The translations under genes and the position numbers were made by a program. This document shows, piece by piece, positions 49,531-61,682 of a stretch of DNA of 64,000 nucleotides. Below the pieces are notes generated by a model. The model saw only the letters and a list, made by a program, of their open reading frames with translations. It made no database searches and was not told where the DNA came from. How positions within the stretch are numbered: position 1 is the stretch's first letter; each line of letters opens with the position of its first letter. The stretch comes from Poecilobothrus nobilitatus (taxonomy: Eukaryota > Arthropoda > Insecta > Diptera > Dolichopodidae), in the NCBI GenBank assembly GCA_947095535.1, contig OX352773.1, forward strand, positions 92,662,670 to 92,726,669, given 5' to 3'.

Positions 49531-50135
49531 TACCCGTACAAAAATAGTACTAAGGATATAATAAACTTGCCATTACATTTGTTACATCTTAAATTATATG
49601 ACATAGACGTTGAAAAATGTATTCTTAATCAAGATTAAATTCTGAGTCTATTGATCTTTGTGTGCCCGTCTGTCAGGAGATGGACAGGAGATATATACGT
49701 ACGATAACAGAAACACTAAGGAAGCTGGGATTCTGAAACATTTACCATTTCAGTTTTATATAAATACCAATTTAAACGAAGTTTAAATTTGTTTAAGTTT
49801 TATGCCAACGATCTCTGCAAAGTTCGATTACTCTAACGCAAAACGTTCAGGTAGCTGGCATACAACTTGCTGTCAGATTTAGTTGCTCTAGCGCAACAGA
49901 TTGAGAGAGCTCATATCTTGGTACTTAAATAAGTTAAACATTTAATATTTTGTATAAGATATTTAGCTTAGTTTGGCGCAACGAGGTTTTATATATATGT
50001 ATAAATAAATCTGGGTACTTAATTATGTCACTTATATTAAATTTTCTAAAATATAATAAAATTTTATAGAAGCCGCTTATATTATGGTCAGACGGGTGCT
50101 TTAGGGTTGACACAGCCAACTGAACACCAATCCCT
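49530..50135 (+). repeat. Dispersed repeat T, diverged copy
   Basis: The left end CATACCCGTACAAAAATAG, then GATATAATAAACTTGCCATT and CATTTGTTACATCTTA, match the copy at 57772. The right end AGACGGGTGCTTTAGGGTTG, then ACACAGCC, matches GGGTATCCCAGAGTTGACAC at 58368. Length is about 600 bp and there is no frame. Confidence 0.7.
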
Positions 50136-50139
50136 CGTG

Positions 50140-51195
50140 TTTTAATAAATAAACGCTTATTACAGTATCAATTTAATATTTCTTTTGAAAAATTTCTTAA
50201 GTTCATTTCTTATTAATCTTGAAATCCGAACTAATTCAATCAATAGACTATTTAAAAATTAAAAAGATCAATCAAACTCCTACACAACATTAGTAAAAAG
50301 AAAAATCTTTTAAAATCCTTTAAAAGGTTAAATTAAAATAGAAATTTGTTTTTAAATGCACGTGCCATTATCTCATTACTATTTTAATAATTTTATGTAG
50401 CAGTTGCTATATATTTAACTATTTCAGAAGTATGTAACAGGTTATGTATAAATTTTATCATTATTTTAGGTAAATATATACATTCTTATTATTATATTTA
50501 AATTATTGAATTTTATTGTATTATACTGAATTTTACAGAATAGTTGTTTGGGACGGGATGCGATGGGAGAAGAAAGATAAAATAAATTATAATAAATGAT
50601 GTACTAATACTGTATATTAATAAAAAATTGTCTTATTTTCAACCTACTCATGTAACCTACAACTTATTTTCAACCTACACATCTAATAAAAATTTTGTGA
50701 TTAATTTAAATTTGTATAAATGTTTAATGCATTTATATTTCCATTAAATTTTGTGTGACAGTGGTATTGAATAAAACAAATTTGTGTTGGGGTCTTGATT
50801 CCTGAAAACTTCAGATACGATAAAATATTTGAGCCAAGAGTTTATTTAAAATGAAATATCTTCTAAGCAATAAAATATATTAAAAGAAGTTCATAAATTT
50901 TCAAGTAGTATTTAAGTTATGAAAGGAATGTGTTTACCTTAGCCAAAGAGTATATATCTTAAACGAAAACAAATTCTTATAATGATAGATACATTTTTCA
51001 TTTAAATTTATTTCTTCGTTTCTTCTCCTCTTTTGAAAACAGGAGAATAATATTTGGAAAAATATTTTTTTTCTTCCCCATAACTTTTGACCAAAAATGA
51101 AGCACTGTTTTGAATTTTAAGGACTATATAAAAATGTAAGCCGAATCTACAAAAAAAGCTACATGCATAAAATTTTGTAGACTAAAAATGAGTCT
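50140..51195. other. AT-rich noncoding stretch
   Basis: I see no gene or repeat that I can define. Confidence 0.55.
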
Positions 51196-51198
51196 ATA

Positions 51199-51385
51199 GG
51201 GGCCTCGGTGGCCCATTGGATAAGATCGTATAAAATACACTGTAAACACCGCGGGAGTGTGGTTTCGAATCCAACACACATCGTAAGAGTTATTCCCCCT
51301 TACGACATTTACAGCCACGCCTGAACAGGAAAGGCTGTGTAATTTCCTGTCCACATTTATGTGGCAGAAAAACATTAAATAAAAA
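51199..51385 (+). mobile_element. tRNA-derived SINE, copy 2 (plus strand)
   Basis: It starts GGGGCCTCGG. The A-box-like TGGCCCATTGG is at 51209-51219 and the B-box-like GGTTTCGAATCC at 51261-51272, with one extra T. The body carries GTAAGAGTTATTCCCCCTTA, CAGCCACGCCTGAACAGG and AATTTCCTGTCC, then GTGGCAG and an A-rich tail. Body and boundaries match the minus-strand copy at 16.3 kb. The head is a RNA polymerase III internal promoter of tRNA type. Nothing downstream of the B box forms an acceptor stem, so it is a retroposon and not a tRNA gene. Confidence 0.85.
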
Positions 51386-51389
51386 AATA

Positions 51390-52200
51390 TATGATAAACG
51401 AGCATTTGTAGGTAGTGCTAAAATAATATTTATCTTGAAACACACCAATTGCCTAAAGGCGTTACTCAAAATGGCAATTAGGCTAAAATATTTTCGTATA
51501 ATATCTGTGGGCAATCTGTAAACAATCCATTGTGGCAAATCTTTAAACAAGAAAAACTTTTTATAGTAATTAGATATTTCACACACAATACTAATGAATA
51601 GAATGTTTGAATACTAATGGATGGCATACAATTTAAGAAAAATATCATATATTTCCGAATAGCGTTTTTTAATTTGTTTATTTCTATTAATAGTATCTAC
51701 TCCACTATTTGGTACAAAATAAATATACACTCTTTCCAAAATATCTGCATATAAAACGTGAGTGAATTCTGAATTAGGTGGGATTTTAAGATAGTTGTAA
51801 AATCTAAGTTTAGATAATTCATCATCATCATGAATCAATTGCATCAACATCAATATTCTTTTATAAAATTTCATAACGCATTCATAACATAAGATTCGTG
51901 TTAGATATATTATGAAATTGAGTTTTCAGATGCATTTTGTAAGTAAATATTTTACAATTAAATAAATCTTGTATTTTTTGCCTAGAACCACAGTTATGTT
52001 CGTTTTGAACTGAGTAAAAGTAAAGGAAAGTAAAGGAATGATCAAAATTAGTTTTTCAATTTTAATCCACTGTGAGAAAATAATTTGTTTTTCATTGCTT
52101 GTATACTATATTAAAAGTAAAGTTTCTGAACTTTCTAATAAAGTACCAACTAAATTAATTTCAGTTAAGTTGACACATTTTTTTTTTTTCATTTCTACTC
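51390..52200. other. AT-rich noncoding stretch
   Basis: I see no gene. The frames at 51290-51874 on the minus strand overlap the SINE or lack domains. Confidence 0.5.
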
Positions 52201-52203
52201 TCT

Positions 52204-52553
52204 TTAGGAACATAGGACTTCCACAAACCCGTTCCATCTATTGTGTGCTATTACTTTCGTTTGTGACAATATCATGTTTATTTGTGTTATTTCTCGTTCT
52301 ACTGTTCTATGACATATATTCTTACTTCTACCAACATTCATTTTCCCTTAGGGGTTCCATTCCAAGGCCTGTCTAGCTAATCAATCAGGAGATTTTCTAA
52401 GAACTTGACCAACCCATCTATATTTTTTCGTTTCTTAATTTCTATCTCGAGTGGTTCTTGACCACTTGTTTCCCAAAGCTGTGCGTTGCATATTCTTCTT
52501 TATCAGTATATTCTACGAATGATTCGGAGGCACTTGTTAATGAATACTTGTAG
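52204..52553 (-). pseudogene. RTE-type LINE C-terminal fragment
   Basis: From 52553 down the minus strand reads LQVFINKCLRIIRRIY, LWETSGQEPLEIEIKKR, then in a shifted frame RWVGQVLRKSPD. After stops it reads ARQALEWNP, GKMNVGRSKN, HRTVEREI and RWNGFVEVLCS followed by a stop at 52204-52206. The order LQ-FINRCLR, EI-KR, W-GH-LRKSP, R-AL-WNP-GKR, GRPK and ALCS is the C-terminal tail widespread in RTE-type LINE proteins. Everything upstream is missing and two or three frameshifts occur. It lies just beyond the 3' end of the I-clade element in the same orientation. It differs from the RTE-like tail at 45.4 kb. Confidence 0.75.
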
Positions 52554-52559
52554 TTTTTT

Positions 52560-52920
52560 TTTTTCTTAAGTTTTATTATATAGGCCTTCGAACACATTTT
52601 AGGTTTTATCAGGCCATATTTTCATACTTATATTATAATTACAGTTTCTTATTTTATAATAAAATTAAAAATAAATTCAAAGTTGAAAAAGTTCAATTAC
52701 AATTGGGGAACAAAAAGCAAAAAGAAACTTATTTTCTTTTCTTAAAGTACATAAAGTTAAAAATTTAAATATCTTACTAACTATACAAAATTTTATAGTT
52801 TAATATGTTATACAGTTCTTTAGTAATTTTATTAAATAAAATACTAGGTAGGTACCTATTACAGTTTTATAAATTTTCTTACTATCTAAAACAAAAAACC
52901 ACAATCCAAATATTTTGATT
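52560..52920. other. Presumed 3' untranslated region of the I-clade element and junction
   Basis: I see no frame. The exact 3' end of the retrotransposon (I elements often end in short A-rich repeats) was not resolved. Confidence 0.4.
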
Positions 52921-52923
52921 ATT

Positions 52924-55900
52924 TTAAATTTCCTCAAAAAGTTCTATTTCTTTTAAAAATTTAATATTTTCTGCAAAATTGTAATTTCACTTGAAGCTAT
53001 TATAGATAAATTTGATATACCATACTTTCTTCTGATATTATTTAATCTGTTGCATGATTCAAAGATGTGTTTAATATTTAAATTGGATTCGTTGCAAATG
53101 CGAGGTTGATTTATTTTTTCAAAAATATAACTATGTGTTATTCTTGTATGACCTATTCTAATTCGTGTAATAACTACTGATTCTTTCCTACTAAAATAAT
53201 TTATCGTTGACCAATATTTTACATTATTTTTGATACCTCGAAATTTATTTGTGCTTGGAGTTTTTACCCATTTTGTATTCCACTTTTCTAAAATTTTAGA
53301 GTTTATTACTTGTTTTATATCTTTATAAAAAAATTTAAAACTTAAATCTAGAACTTCTTTTGTAGAATTTTTTGCAAGTGCATCAACTTCTTCGTTACCT
53401 ATAATTTTCATGTGACTTGAGATCCACATGAAACTTATAATTTTATTTGTGGAGAAGAGTAAGTCTCTTATTTTTAGAACAATTGGGTGGTTAGGATACA
53501 TTTGTTTCAAAATTATCATCGAACTCAGTGAGTCACTACAAATTAAAAAATAGTCTTAGTCAGTATTAATAATATACTCAATGGCTTTATATAAAGTATA
53601 GAGCTCTGCTGTGAAAATACTTGTGTATTTTGTAAGACGAAAACTTTTTTGCACATTATTGTGTTTAAAAGCACACCTTGTTTCATTATTTATTATAGAA
53701 CCATCAGTAAAAATTTTTTGGTAGCCTATGTATGTTGTTTTCGATATTTCATTGAAAAGTGATACGTATTTTTCCGATTGCGTTTCATTCTTTTGGTATT
53801 GAGTAAGACGTAAGTCTGTTTTAAAATTTGGACAAAGCCAGGGCGGATTTTTTTTAAATTTTCGTTTATCATACGTTAGAATGTGAGAAAGATTATAAGA
53901 TTTTATTGTTTCAAATAATTGACAATAAGCTGGCTGGTAACTTATTTGTTTTTTTTTAAAGTATTCAATTTTTGATTCATCATTTACTACTCTGTATATT
54001 GGATGTGTATTGTGGCTAAGTAATTTAAAAATATATCCTAAAGCTTGCTTTTGTCTCCTTAAAGTCAAATTATATTGACCAGCGTCAACTAGTAGGCTTT
54101 CTATAGGGCTTGTGCGAAAAGCTCCTGTGCTAATCCGAATTCCCATATGATGTACACTGTCAAGTTTTTTCAATAGACTTTTGCTAGAGTTATTGTACAA
54201 GAAGCTGCAATAATTTAATATAGGAAAAACTATTAAATTATGCAATCTTAACAATAATTTTCGATCACTTCCATAACTCGAATGAGACAACATTTTTATT
54301 ATATTTAAATTTCTTGTGGCTTTAACCTTTATTTCATTTATATGATGTGTCCATTTAAGTTTAGGATCAAAAGTCATCCCTAAAAATTTGTGCTTATCAG
54401 TGTATGTTAAACAGAAGCCATTCATAAATAAATTTGGATCAAATATATTTTTACGTTTTCTTTACAAACATCGCTTTTGTTTTTTCTAAAGAAAAATTAA
54501 AACCAGTTTCATCACACCAATGCCCCATTTTAGAAAGAGTATCCTGTAGAGTGTTTTGAATTTTTTTTAAATGTTTTGAACGGGTCCATATTACTATATC
54601 GTCGCAGTATAGTGCATACTTAATGGACTTAGGAAATAGTTTTGTTATTGAATTAATAAGGATTATAAAGAGTGTAACAGTTGTGACAGAACTTTGGGGA
54701 ATACCATTCTTTAATGGTTTTTCTTTTGAAAATATATTGCCAATACACAATTTAAAAGTTCTGTTACTAACAAAATTTTTAACAAACATTACTATATTTC
54801 CCTTTAGACCCATATTTATCATTTCTTCGAGAAATCTTTCTCTCTAAGCAGTATCATAGGCTTTTTTAATGTCAAAACAGCTAGATACCAGAAACTCGTT
54901 TTTATAAAATGCTTCACGAATTTCTCCTTCAAAATAAATAAGATTATCAGCTGTAGATCTATTTTTTCTAAAACCAGATTGAAATTTACTTATTGTGGAG
55001 TTTTTCTCTATAAACCATAGCAATCTTTTGTTAATCATCTTTTCCAGGATTTTAATAAAGACATTTGTGAGCGATATAGGTCTGTAATTTTTAGGGTATT
55101 TAGGATCCTAATAAGGTTTAAGTACAGGTATTATTAGAGACTGTTGCCAGTTTTTCGGAAATGCACCTGTTTTGTAGACCTTATTAAAAAGTTGCAATAT
55201 TATTGTTTTGTCACAATCATATAAGTTTTTTACCATATCATAATGTATCATGTCAGGTCCTGCTGAAGAACCTTTACAAGACGTTAGTGCATTTTGAAAT
55301 TCGTCAAAGGAAAAAGGCTTATTGTAACATAATTCATTCCCCTCTTGAGTAGTAATGTTTTTGTCTTTCATCATCTTTTTGAACTTTAGAAACTTTTTTG
55401 TATAATTTTCATCGCTTGCTATATTTTCAAAGTATTTGGCTATTATTTCGACTATATCTGATTTTTCGGTGATTATTTCATTTTTTTTTTTGCAAATAGA
55501 GGTTATAGTAAATGATTTAGTTTTCCCATTCAGGCTTCGAATTTTTTGAAAAACTTGACTGGAAGGAGTTTGATTTGCTATAGTTTTAACATAATTTTGC
55601 CAGCTTTTCTTTTTATAAAAACGAATAGCTTTCCTTGCGTCAGCTCTTGCTATCAAAAAATTTCGATAGTCTATTTCAGTCGCTGTGCTTTTGTATTTAC
55701 GAAGTGCCCTAATTCTGCGTGTTATTAGTTCTCTAATTTTATTATTCCACCATGGAACAAACTTGAATTTTGAAACATTTTTAGACAATAGAATTGATTT
55801 TTCTGCTGCACAAACTATTTGTGCGGTAATAAGCGTTTCATGTGTATTTATATCTATATTTTTGTAGTCATTAAAGTCAGAATTAAAATTTATATTATTA

Positions 55901-56628
55901 CGGAAAAGATCCCAATTGGCATTTTTTACTATAAATTTTTTTCTAAATTAATTTCTACAGTTTGAAGCTATAATAGGCATAACAATGGGATAATGGTCAC
56001 TATTGTGCAAATCTTGCTCAACAAACCAATCTAAATAATTTTGTACGATTGGATGTGCGATTGAAAGATCTATGCAACTTGACGTTTTAAAGTGAAGACT
56101 AAAGTGTGTTGGTGTTCCATTATTTAAAATATTCAAGTCATATTTGGTGATTAATGATTCTATCATTTTCCCTCTGGAATCAATCTTATTTGAGCCCCAT
56201 AAAGAATTATGGCAGTTAAAATCCCCCACAATTAAAAATGGATCATCAAATTTATCAATCAAGTTTTCTATATCTTGGGCAGTTATGAATTCAGATCCCG
56301 GAAGATATAAATTACATACAATATATTTAATTGGATAAAAGATTTTGATTGCAACTGCTTGTATATTTGTTTGAATATTAATTTCTTCAAATCCGAAATC
56401 ATTGTTAACTAACATGGCAACTCCACCATGAGGAATGCTACCTGTATTTCAATTTTTATATACTGTTTTAAAATTTTTAAAATTTGGATTAAGGTTTCTC
56501 TTAAATCTAGTTTCCTGCAAACAAAAGACATAAGAGTTATATTTTTGGACTAGTAATTTAAATTCTTCAATGTGATTATAAAAACCATTACAGTTCCATT
56601 GAATCAGATTAAAGTTTGAATTGGTCAT
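52924..56628 (-). pseudogene. I-clade ORF2 relic: APE endonuclease, RT, RNase H
   Basis: The probable ATG is at 56628-56626, overlapping the ORF1 stop. Endonuclease: IQWNCNGF, CLQETRFK, VGDFNCHNSLWG, SSCIDLS and NSDHYPIVM, so the catalytic Asn, Glu, Asp and His are kept. RT, about 55.1-54.45 kb: NYRPISLT, SGFRKNRST, CFDIKKAYDT, GIPQSSVTTVTLF (usually GIPQGSVLSVTLF) and YCDDIVIW. After the thumb (GIRISTGAFRTSPIESL) comes RNase H with FTDGS, AELYTL, CSDSLSS and WISSHMKIIGNEEVDALAK, all four acidic residues present. The C-terminus has CNESNLNIKHIFESC. Stops lie near 56450, 55106, 54842, 54450 and 53557, with frameshifts near 55940 and 52955. Ends at 52924. Confidence 0.93.
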
Positions 56629-58588
56629 CGTCCATTTCAATTGATGACAGAATTTCTGAAGAAATGCTGTCTGTTTCGATTATATTATTCATTTTATCTT
56701 TATTACTATTTCTTATTCTTTTGCCTGCAGTATCTTTCAATTTTTTTTTAACTCTTTTAGAGGTAGGTAGATATAGGTAAAATTTGAATTTTAGAAGGTT
56801 TTTTTACTTACATATTCCTTATTTATTTTTTTATTTAAAGTTTTTAATGTATTTTCAGGTTTAATAAGACTATTTTCGTCCATGGTTTGTATTAAACTTA
56901 AATTAGGTGATAAAAATGTAGTCTTAGTAGAATTTAATGTTGAAGGTAAAACAGGCATATTTACTATTGGCTGACTTACAGAAGTTGATATAATGGGGTC
57001 ACTTTTAGTAGTACAGTTGCAGATACAGTTGCATTTTTTAATTGTTATTTCTTGTGCTGCTGCTGCTGTTGTTGCATAAGATGGATCCGTGAAACTCGGA
57101 TATCTCTCCTTATATCTTTTTTTGGCCTCTTTTATGTTTACTTTTTCAAGAGTTTTAATTTTTTAGACATCACGCTATGTTAAAAATTTCTCACATTTGT
57201 TAAAAAAGGCATGGTGTGCTCTTTACAATTTACGCAGTTCTGGAGCTTTTGGCATTTTTCATTTTCTTTTAAATGATAGCCTTCACCACAATTCGAACAG
57301 ACTTTTCCTTTTTTACAATCCGTTGTTATGTGACCGAAATTCAAACAATTAAGACATCTTAATGGTGGTGGAATATATTGTCTTACTTTGATTTTTTCAT
57401 ATAATATTGTTTATATGTCTTTTGGAATTATAGAACAATTAAAAGTTAAAACATATAGGTTACTATCTTCCAATTCATTTGTAGTCCTATTTTTTGTTTT
57501 TATTCTTTTTACTGCAACAATTTGTTGTTCTTTTAATCCATTAATTATTTCATTTTTTTCAAGAAAGTTGAAACCTGGATAGTATATAACTCCTTTACAC
57601 TGATTTAAAGTAGTGTGCTCCGAAACTGTTATTTTAATCTCAGACGTGAGACTTGTAATTTGAATTAATTTCTTTGCCTGGACGACATTTTTCGTTTCTA
57701 ATAATACTGTTCCATTTTTCAATTTGGTGCATGATTTTATATCACCTTCGGCAACGTTTAATATAATTTTTATACCCGTATGAACTATGTTCAAGGGTAT
57801 AATAAATTTGCCATTACGTTTGTGACACCTTAAAGGAGTCGAGGTAGATATAGTGTCAAAGGTATGGATCGGCTCAGAATCGAATTCACTTTTGCAAAAT
57901 TGTTAGTTTTGCTATTTAAATCCAACATTTTCGGTCGGCGGGATCAAGTAGCTGCCATACAACTTCTATCTTTATATAGAAATAACTCAGTATCTATTCA
58001 AGCTAGGTTTCTGAAATTTTGCAAATGATGATCCAGTTTCATGGCAACAACTTCTGTAAAATTTGGTTATGATGATATGGCAGGTTCGGAAAGTTGCCAT
58101 ACAATTTCTCTTTTTAAATGAAAATAACTCAGTGTCTATTGAAGCTAGCTATTTTAAATTTAGTGAAAAAGTGTCGAGTTGCATGCCAAAAACTTTTGTA
58201 AAATTTGATTGGTCTAAAGCAGCCGGTTCAGGTTTGTTGCATTTCTTGGAACTTAATGAAGCTAGGCGCAATAGATTCGGGTAGCTGTCATACAACTCCA
58301 CAATTTACATAAATATATCTCTGTAGTTGACAGGTATAAATATAAACAGGATATATTACGTTCATACGGGTATCCCAGAGTTGACACAGTCTACTCTACT
58401 GCACTCTTCCTCGTTGATAATAAAGATGGTGAAATTTTTCGTAATGATCCATTTTCTTCCTCTCGTTTCATTACTAAAAACTTAGATCGGGGAGTATCAT
58501 TAAGTAATTTTTTATTTTTGTTAATCGTAAATAAGTTGGGACTTCCATTTGCTTTATTTCCCAGTATGTTGGGGTTGGGAGTCCCCAT
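56609..58588 (-). pseudogene. I-clade ORF1 (gag-like) relic, split by an inserted repeat
   Basis: The N-terminal part, 58588-58409, reads MGTPNPNI and later FLVMKREEENGSLRKISPSL. After the insertion the frame resumes at about 57771 with KIILNVAEGDIKSC, TKLKNGTVLLET and LNQCKGVIYYPGF, the RNA-binding gag domain. Past a stop at 57411 come YIPPPLRCLNC and zinc knuckles CLNCLNFGHITTDC (CX2CX4HX4C) and CSNCGEGYHLKENEKC, then CVNCKEHT. A later frame has IKEAKKRYKERYPSF, TTAAAAQ from a (GCA)n run, and an acidic C-terminus SSIEMDDDQFKL ending at 56609. The protein would coat the element RNA. The ATG at 57794 lies inside the inserted repeat and is not the true start. Confidence 0.88.
57772..58408 (+). 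mobile_element. Dispersed repeat T inserted in the I-clade ORF1
   Basis: It begins ATACCCGTATGAAC at 57772-57785. The exact reverse complement GTTCATACGGGTAT is at 58360-58373, followed by CCCAGAGTTGACACAGTC and CTACTCTACTGCACTC. Other copies share both the left end and the tail past the inverted repeat, so the unit probably ends near 58408. The interior has two diverged copies of the block AAATAACTCAGTGTCTATTG (near 58105-58145 and 57985-58005). It contains no transposase. It is likely a non-autonomous DNA element, superfamily unknown. Confidence 0.72.
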
Positions 58589-58589
58589 T

Positions 58590-61500
58590 TCTTAGTAAAT
58601 TTTACTTATATGTATTTTAATTTTCTTTTTAAATCTTAATTAATTTTAATTCTTTACACTTAATTTTTATTTATTTTACTAACTCGAATGTTTATATAAT
58701 TTGTTGTTATATTTCTTATTATTTATTTTGTTGTTGTTATTTCTTATTACTTGTTATTATTCTTATCGAATGTGTTGTGACTGTACCAGTTTGTTGTTAT
58801 TTTACAAATTTTTACTTTTAAAACTGGTTTTCAATCAATCAAATCAATTTTTTTAATTCTGTTCTGTTCTGTTTAACACGTCTGTTCACAAACAAATCTG
58901 CAATGAGACTGTTCCATTACTTGTAGTTTGTGTGTTTCTTTCTTGTTGACCAACCAAGTTTCACTACGGTATAACAGAAGTCATCTTTGGCATATAGCAA
59001 ATTAAAATTTCAGCTGAAATTATCTTTTCATTACTTTGGAAACTTGGAAAACATAAAATTTATTTTAGGAAATCCAATATTTTATTAAATGTTGTAACAA
59101 AAATATATACAAGGTGAAATTTTATAGAAACTGTAATTCAATTATACTGCAACAATTTAATGCTTATAATTAGGGTCAATTTATTTTATGTAAAATTAAA
59201 ATTACATAAATTTTTTTTCCCCATTTTGTTATTTAAATTTTATTTACATATAAAACAAAATTAAAAAAAAAGTAAAGAAGGAAACAATAACATAATATAG
59301 TTATTATCTTCATTTTATTGAAATTCCACGTATTTAACTAAATATTTATCTCTTTTGAATATTTGGTTTTGTTTTCTTTTTTAAATCATTCGGTTTCAAT
59401 GATTTGAATAATTTTTAAAATTTTTTTACAAAATGGCGATGTTCATTTAGCAAGTACACAAATATATAAACGATAAAAAAAAAATTGAGAAATTAATTAT
59501 AATTTAATTATGTGAAAATATTGCAATAAATCTTGAATTAATTATGCGATAACATACTTTTAAATAATATTAACTTTTATATTTATGGGTATTTCAATTT
59601 CAGTGATTTCAAAATATCGCATTCTAATACAGATTTGTTTTATTTTTTTTTATTTAAATGGCTAATAAAAATTTACTTATTGGCATAAATTATTTAGCAA
59701 TTATTTAATTATAAAACTTTTTTTTTAATTTATTTTTTAAAATTTTTTTTAAATTAAATTTAAAAATAAATATTATTCATTAAATTAGAAAAAGTAAAAA
59801 TATAGAGGATGTTGTTATAGGTGGGAAATAGGTGTAGATAACATTTCTCACAGGAATTAATGCCATATGATATTATTGAACTTTTAAAATATATATTAAT
59901 GTCATAATTGTCATGTGGATTTATTAGTTAAAGTCTAGCAACTCCACAATTTATAGAATAATAATTAATATCATAATGCAATTTAAGTATAATGGCGATT
60001 AGGTCTACTTTTTCCAAAAATGTTAGTATTAAGTATTGAATTTAGATATAACTAATTTTAAAATTAACTAGTATTGAAAAATTACAATTAAGTTAAATGT
60101 CAAAAATTTTAAAGTGGAATCAAAAATGTAATAGTGGAAATCACTTTTTTCTACCCGATATTCAAATCATTCTAAATTTTTCCCAGGGAAGATTTTTTCC
60201 TATACGAAGCTGGTTGTTTAATAGATGCTCATCCCTACTCCCTACTCTTAAGAAATTCTAAGATAGTATATCGCATCTTATAGAAATTCGTTTGATTTTG
60301 TTCAGAATACCCCACGAACATTTTCGCATCCCATCCTATATAATCCTTTTCTGAATCCCTTCTTCTTCAGAATCTCTGCAATATCCCGATAGCATAAAAA
60401 AAACCGTATTTTTATATCAAGATCAAGATCCCAATTTAAAAATTGACTTAAAATGGGGTGGTTTTGGCTAGTTAAAATCTAATACTAAAAGTAAAAATAA
60501 CGTACAATTTCTATGGGCCAATTTCCATTGGTCCTCGTAAAAAAATGTATACATTAGCTTCATATGGGTATCTAAAAAAAAGTTACATAGTTAACTCTAT
60601 ATTCTTCCTAATTGTAATCAGCTTTCAGTGTCATGCTGTTTTGCGAATATCCGGTATATTTATTTTAAATAATAATTTTTTTTTATTAAAAACCAATTAT
60701 CTAAATATTATTAAAAATAAATAAATTTTAAGTGAATTTTAAATACATTTTAAGAATTCATTTTTAAAATAAATAACAAATTAAATTAAACTGAAACTAT
60801 TGAGTTAATCTAATATAATAACATTTAATCCAATTACATGATATTTCTTTATTTTTGGGTTACCGGCGAGTGCTTAAAATAACAATTACGGTATTTTTAT
60901 TTTATTTTCAAAAAAATCTAACAATTTGGAAAATTCAATAAATAGTTGACTGTTTTTTAAAAGTTTTATATCTACCTTTCTAAAAATACGCCTGGGGTTT
61001 TGCATAGGTGTTACTTATTTTTTATTCCTTCCTTGTTTGCCTCATCCGGCACAATAAAAAACAACCGGCCTATAAATAATAAACAATTTAGCAATTGTTA
61101 TAAGTTTTTTTTTTATCAGAAAAAAACCAACGACTGGCAACTTTAATTTCTATTTATATTATAATGTATGTATTTACTAATTTTCTAAATAATTATAACA
61201 AAATTATCATTTAATGAATTGTATTTCTATACTTTTTTATTTATTTAAATTAGATAAAATCTATTGAATAAAATAATGATAATTGAAATGAAAGGAGAAT
61301 TTTAAAATAAAAATCAAAATAAAATTGAAATAGCATAATTTTGTATATAATACTGTTGTTGATGACCTTAATTATGCCCCTGTAAAATCAATAAAAAATG
61401 AATAATTAATTATGGTCTGATGAAAATGGCAAATAATGTTTGATCCTTAAGCATAAATAAAGTAATATTCTTATTTTGTTTTTGTTTTTATTTTTATTAC

Positions 61501-61680
61501 TACACACTGGTTATTATTTTTATTAAGTTATAAATAAATATGTGTATACCAAATTAATTAATGAAATTTAATAGAAATAAAAAGATAAATTTAATTATTC
61601 AAAGAATTTTTCATCATCTTTTTATAAAAAAGTTTAGATTTTTATCATTTTCTCCTTATAATTGGGCAATACTAAATAAG
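58590..61680. other. AT-rich noncoding stretch
   Basis: The first few hundred bases are presumably the 5' untranslated region of the I-clade element. I see no gene after that. 60130-60660 is less AT-rich but shows no frame or recognisable repeat. Confidence 0.5.
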
Positions 61681-61682
61681 GG

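Larger units (their letters stand above)
52924..58588 (-). mobile_element. Nearly full-length I-clade non-LTR retrotransposon
   Basis: On the minus strand, ORF1 (gag-like with CCHC knuckles) runs from 58588 to 56609. It overlaps by about 20 nt the start of ORF2 (endonuclease, RT, RNase H), which runs from 56628 to 52924. The presence of RNase H and the wording of the RT motifs place it in the I group. ORF1 is interrupted by repeat T at about 57772-58408. ORF2 has only about six stops or frameshifts over 3.7 kb, so decay is moderate. 5' and 3' untranslated ends and target duplications were not resolved. Confidence 0.92.

Noticed and set aside
51199..51290. Functional tRNA gene
   Set aside because: A and B boxes are present, but the B box has an extra base, the stem pairs are missing, and the same unit with body and A-rich tail recurs at 16.3 kb. 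A SINE.
52038..52376. 112-codon plus-strand frame
   Set aside because: It overlaps the RTE-type relic on the opposite strand, which has clear protein similarity. A shadow frame.
57411..57794. Stand-alone 127-residue gene
   Set aside because: Its first residues are encoded by the inserted repeat and the rest is the gag domain of the I-clade ORF1.
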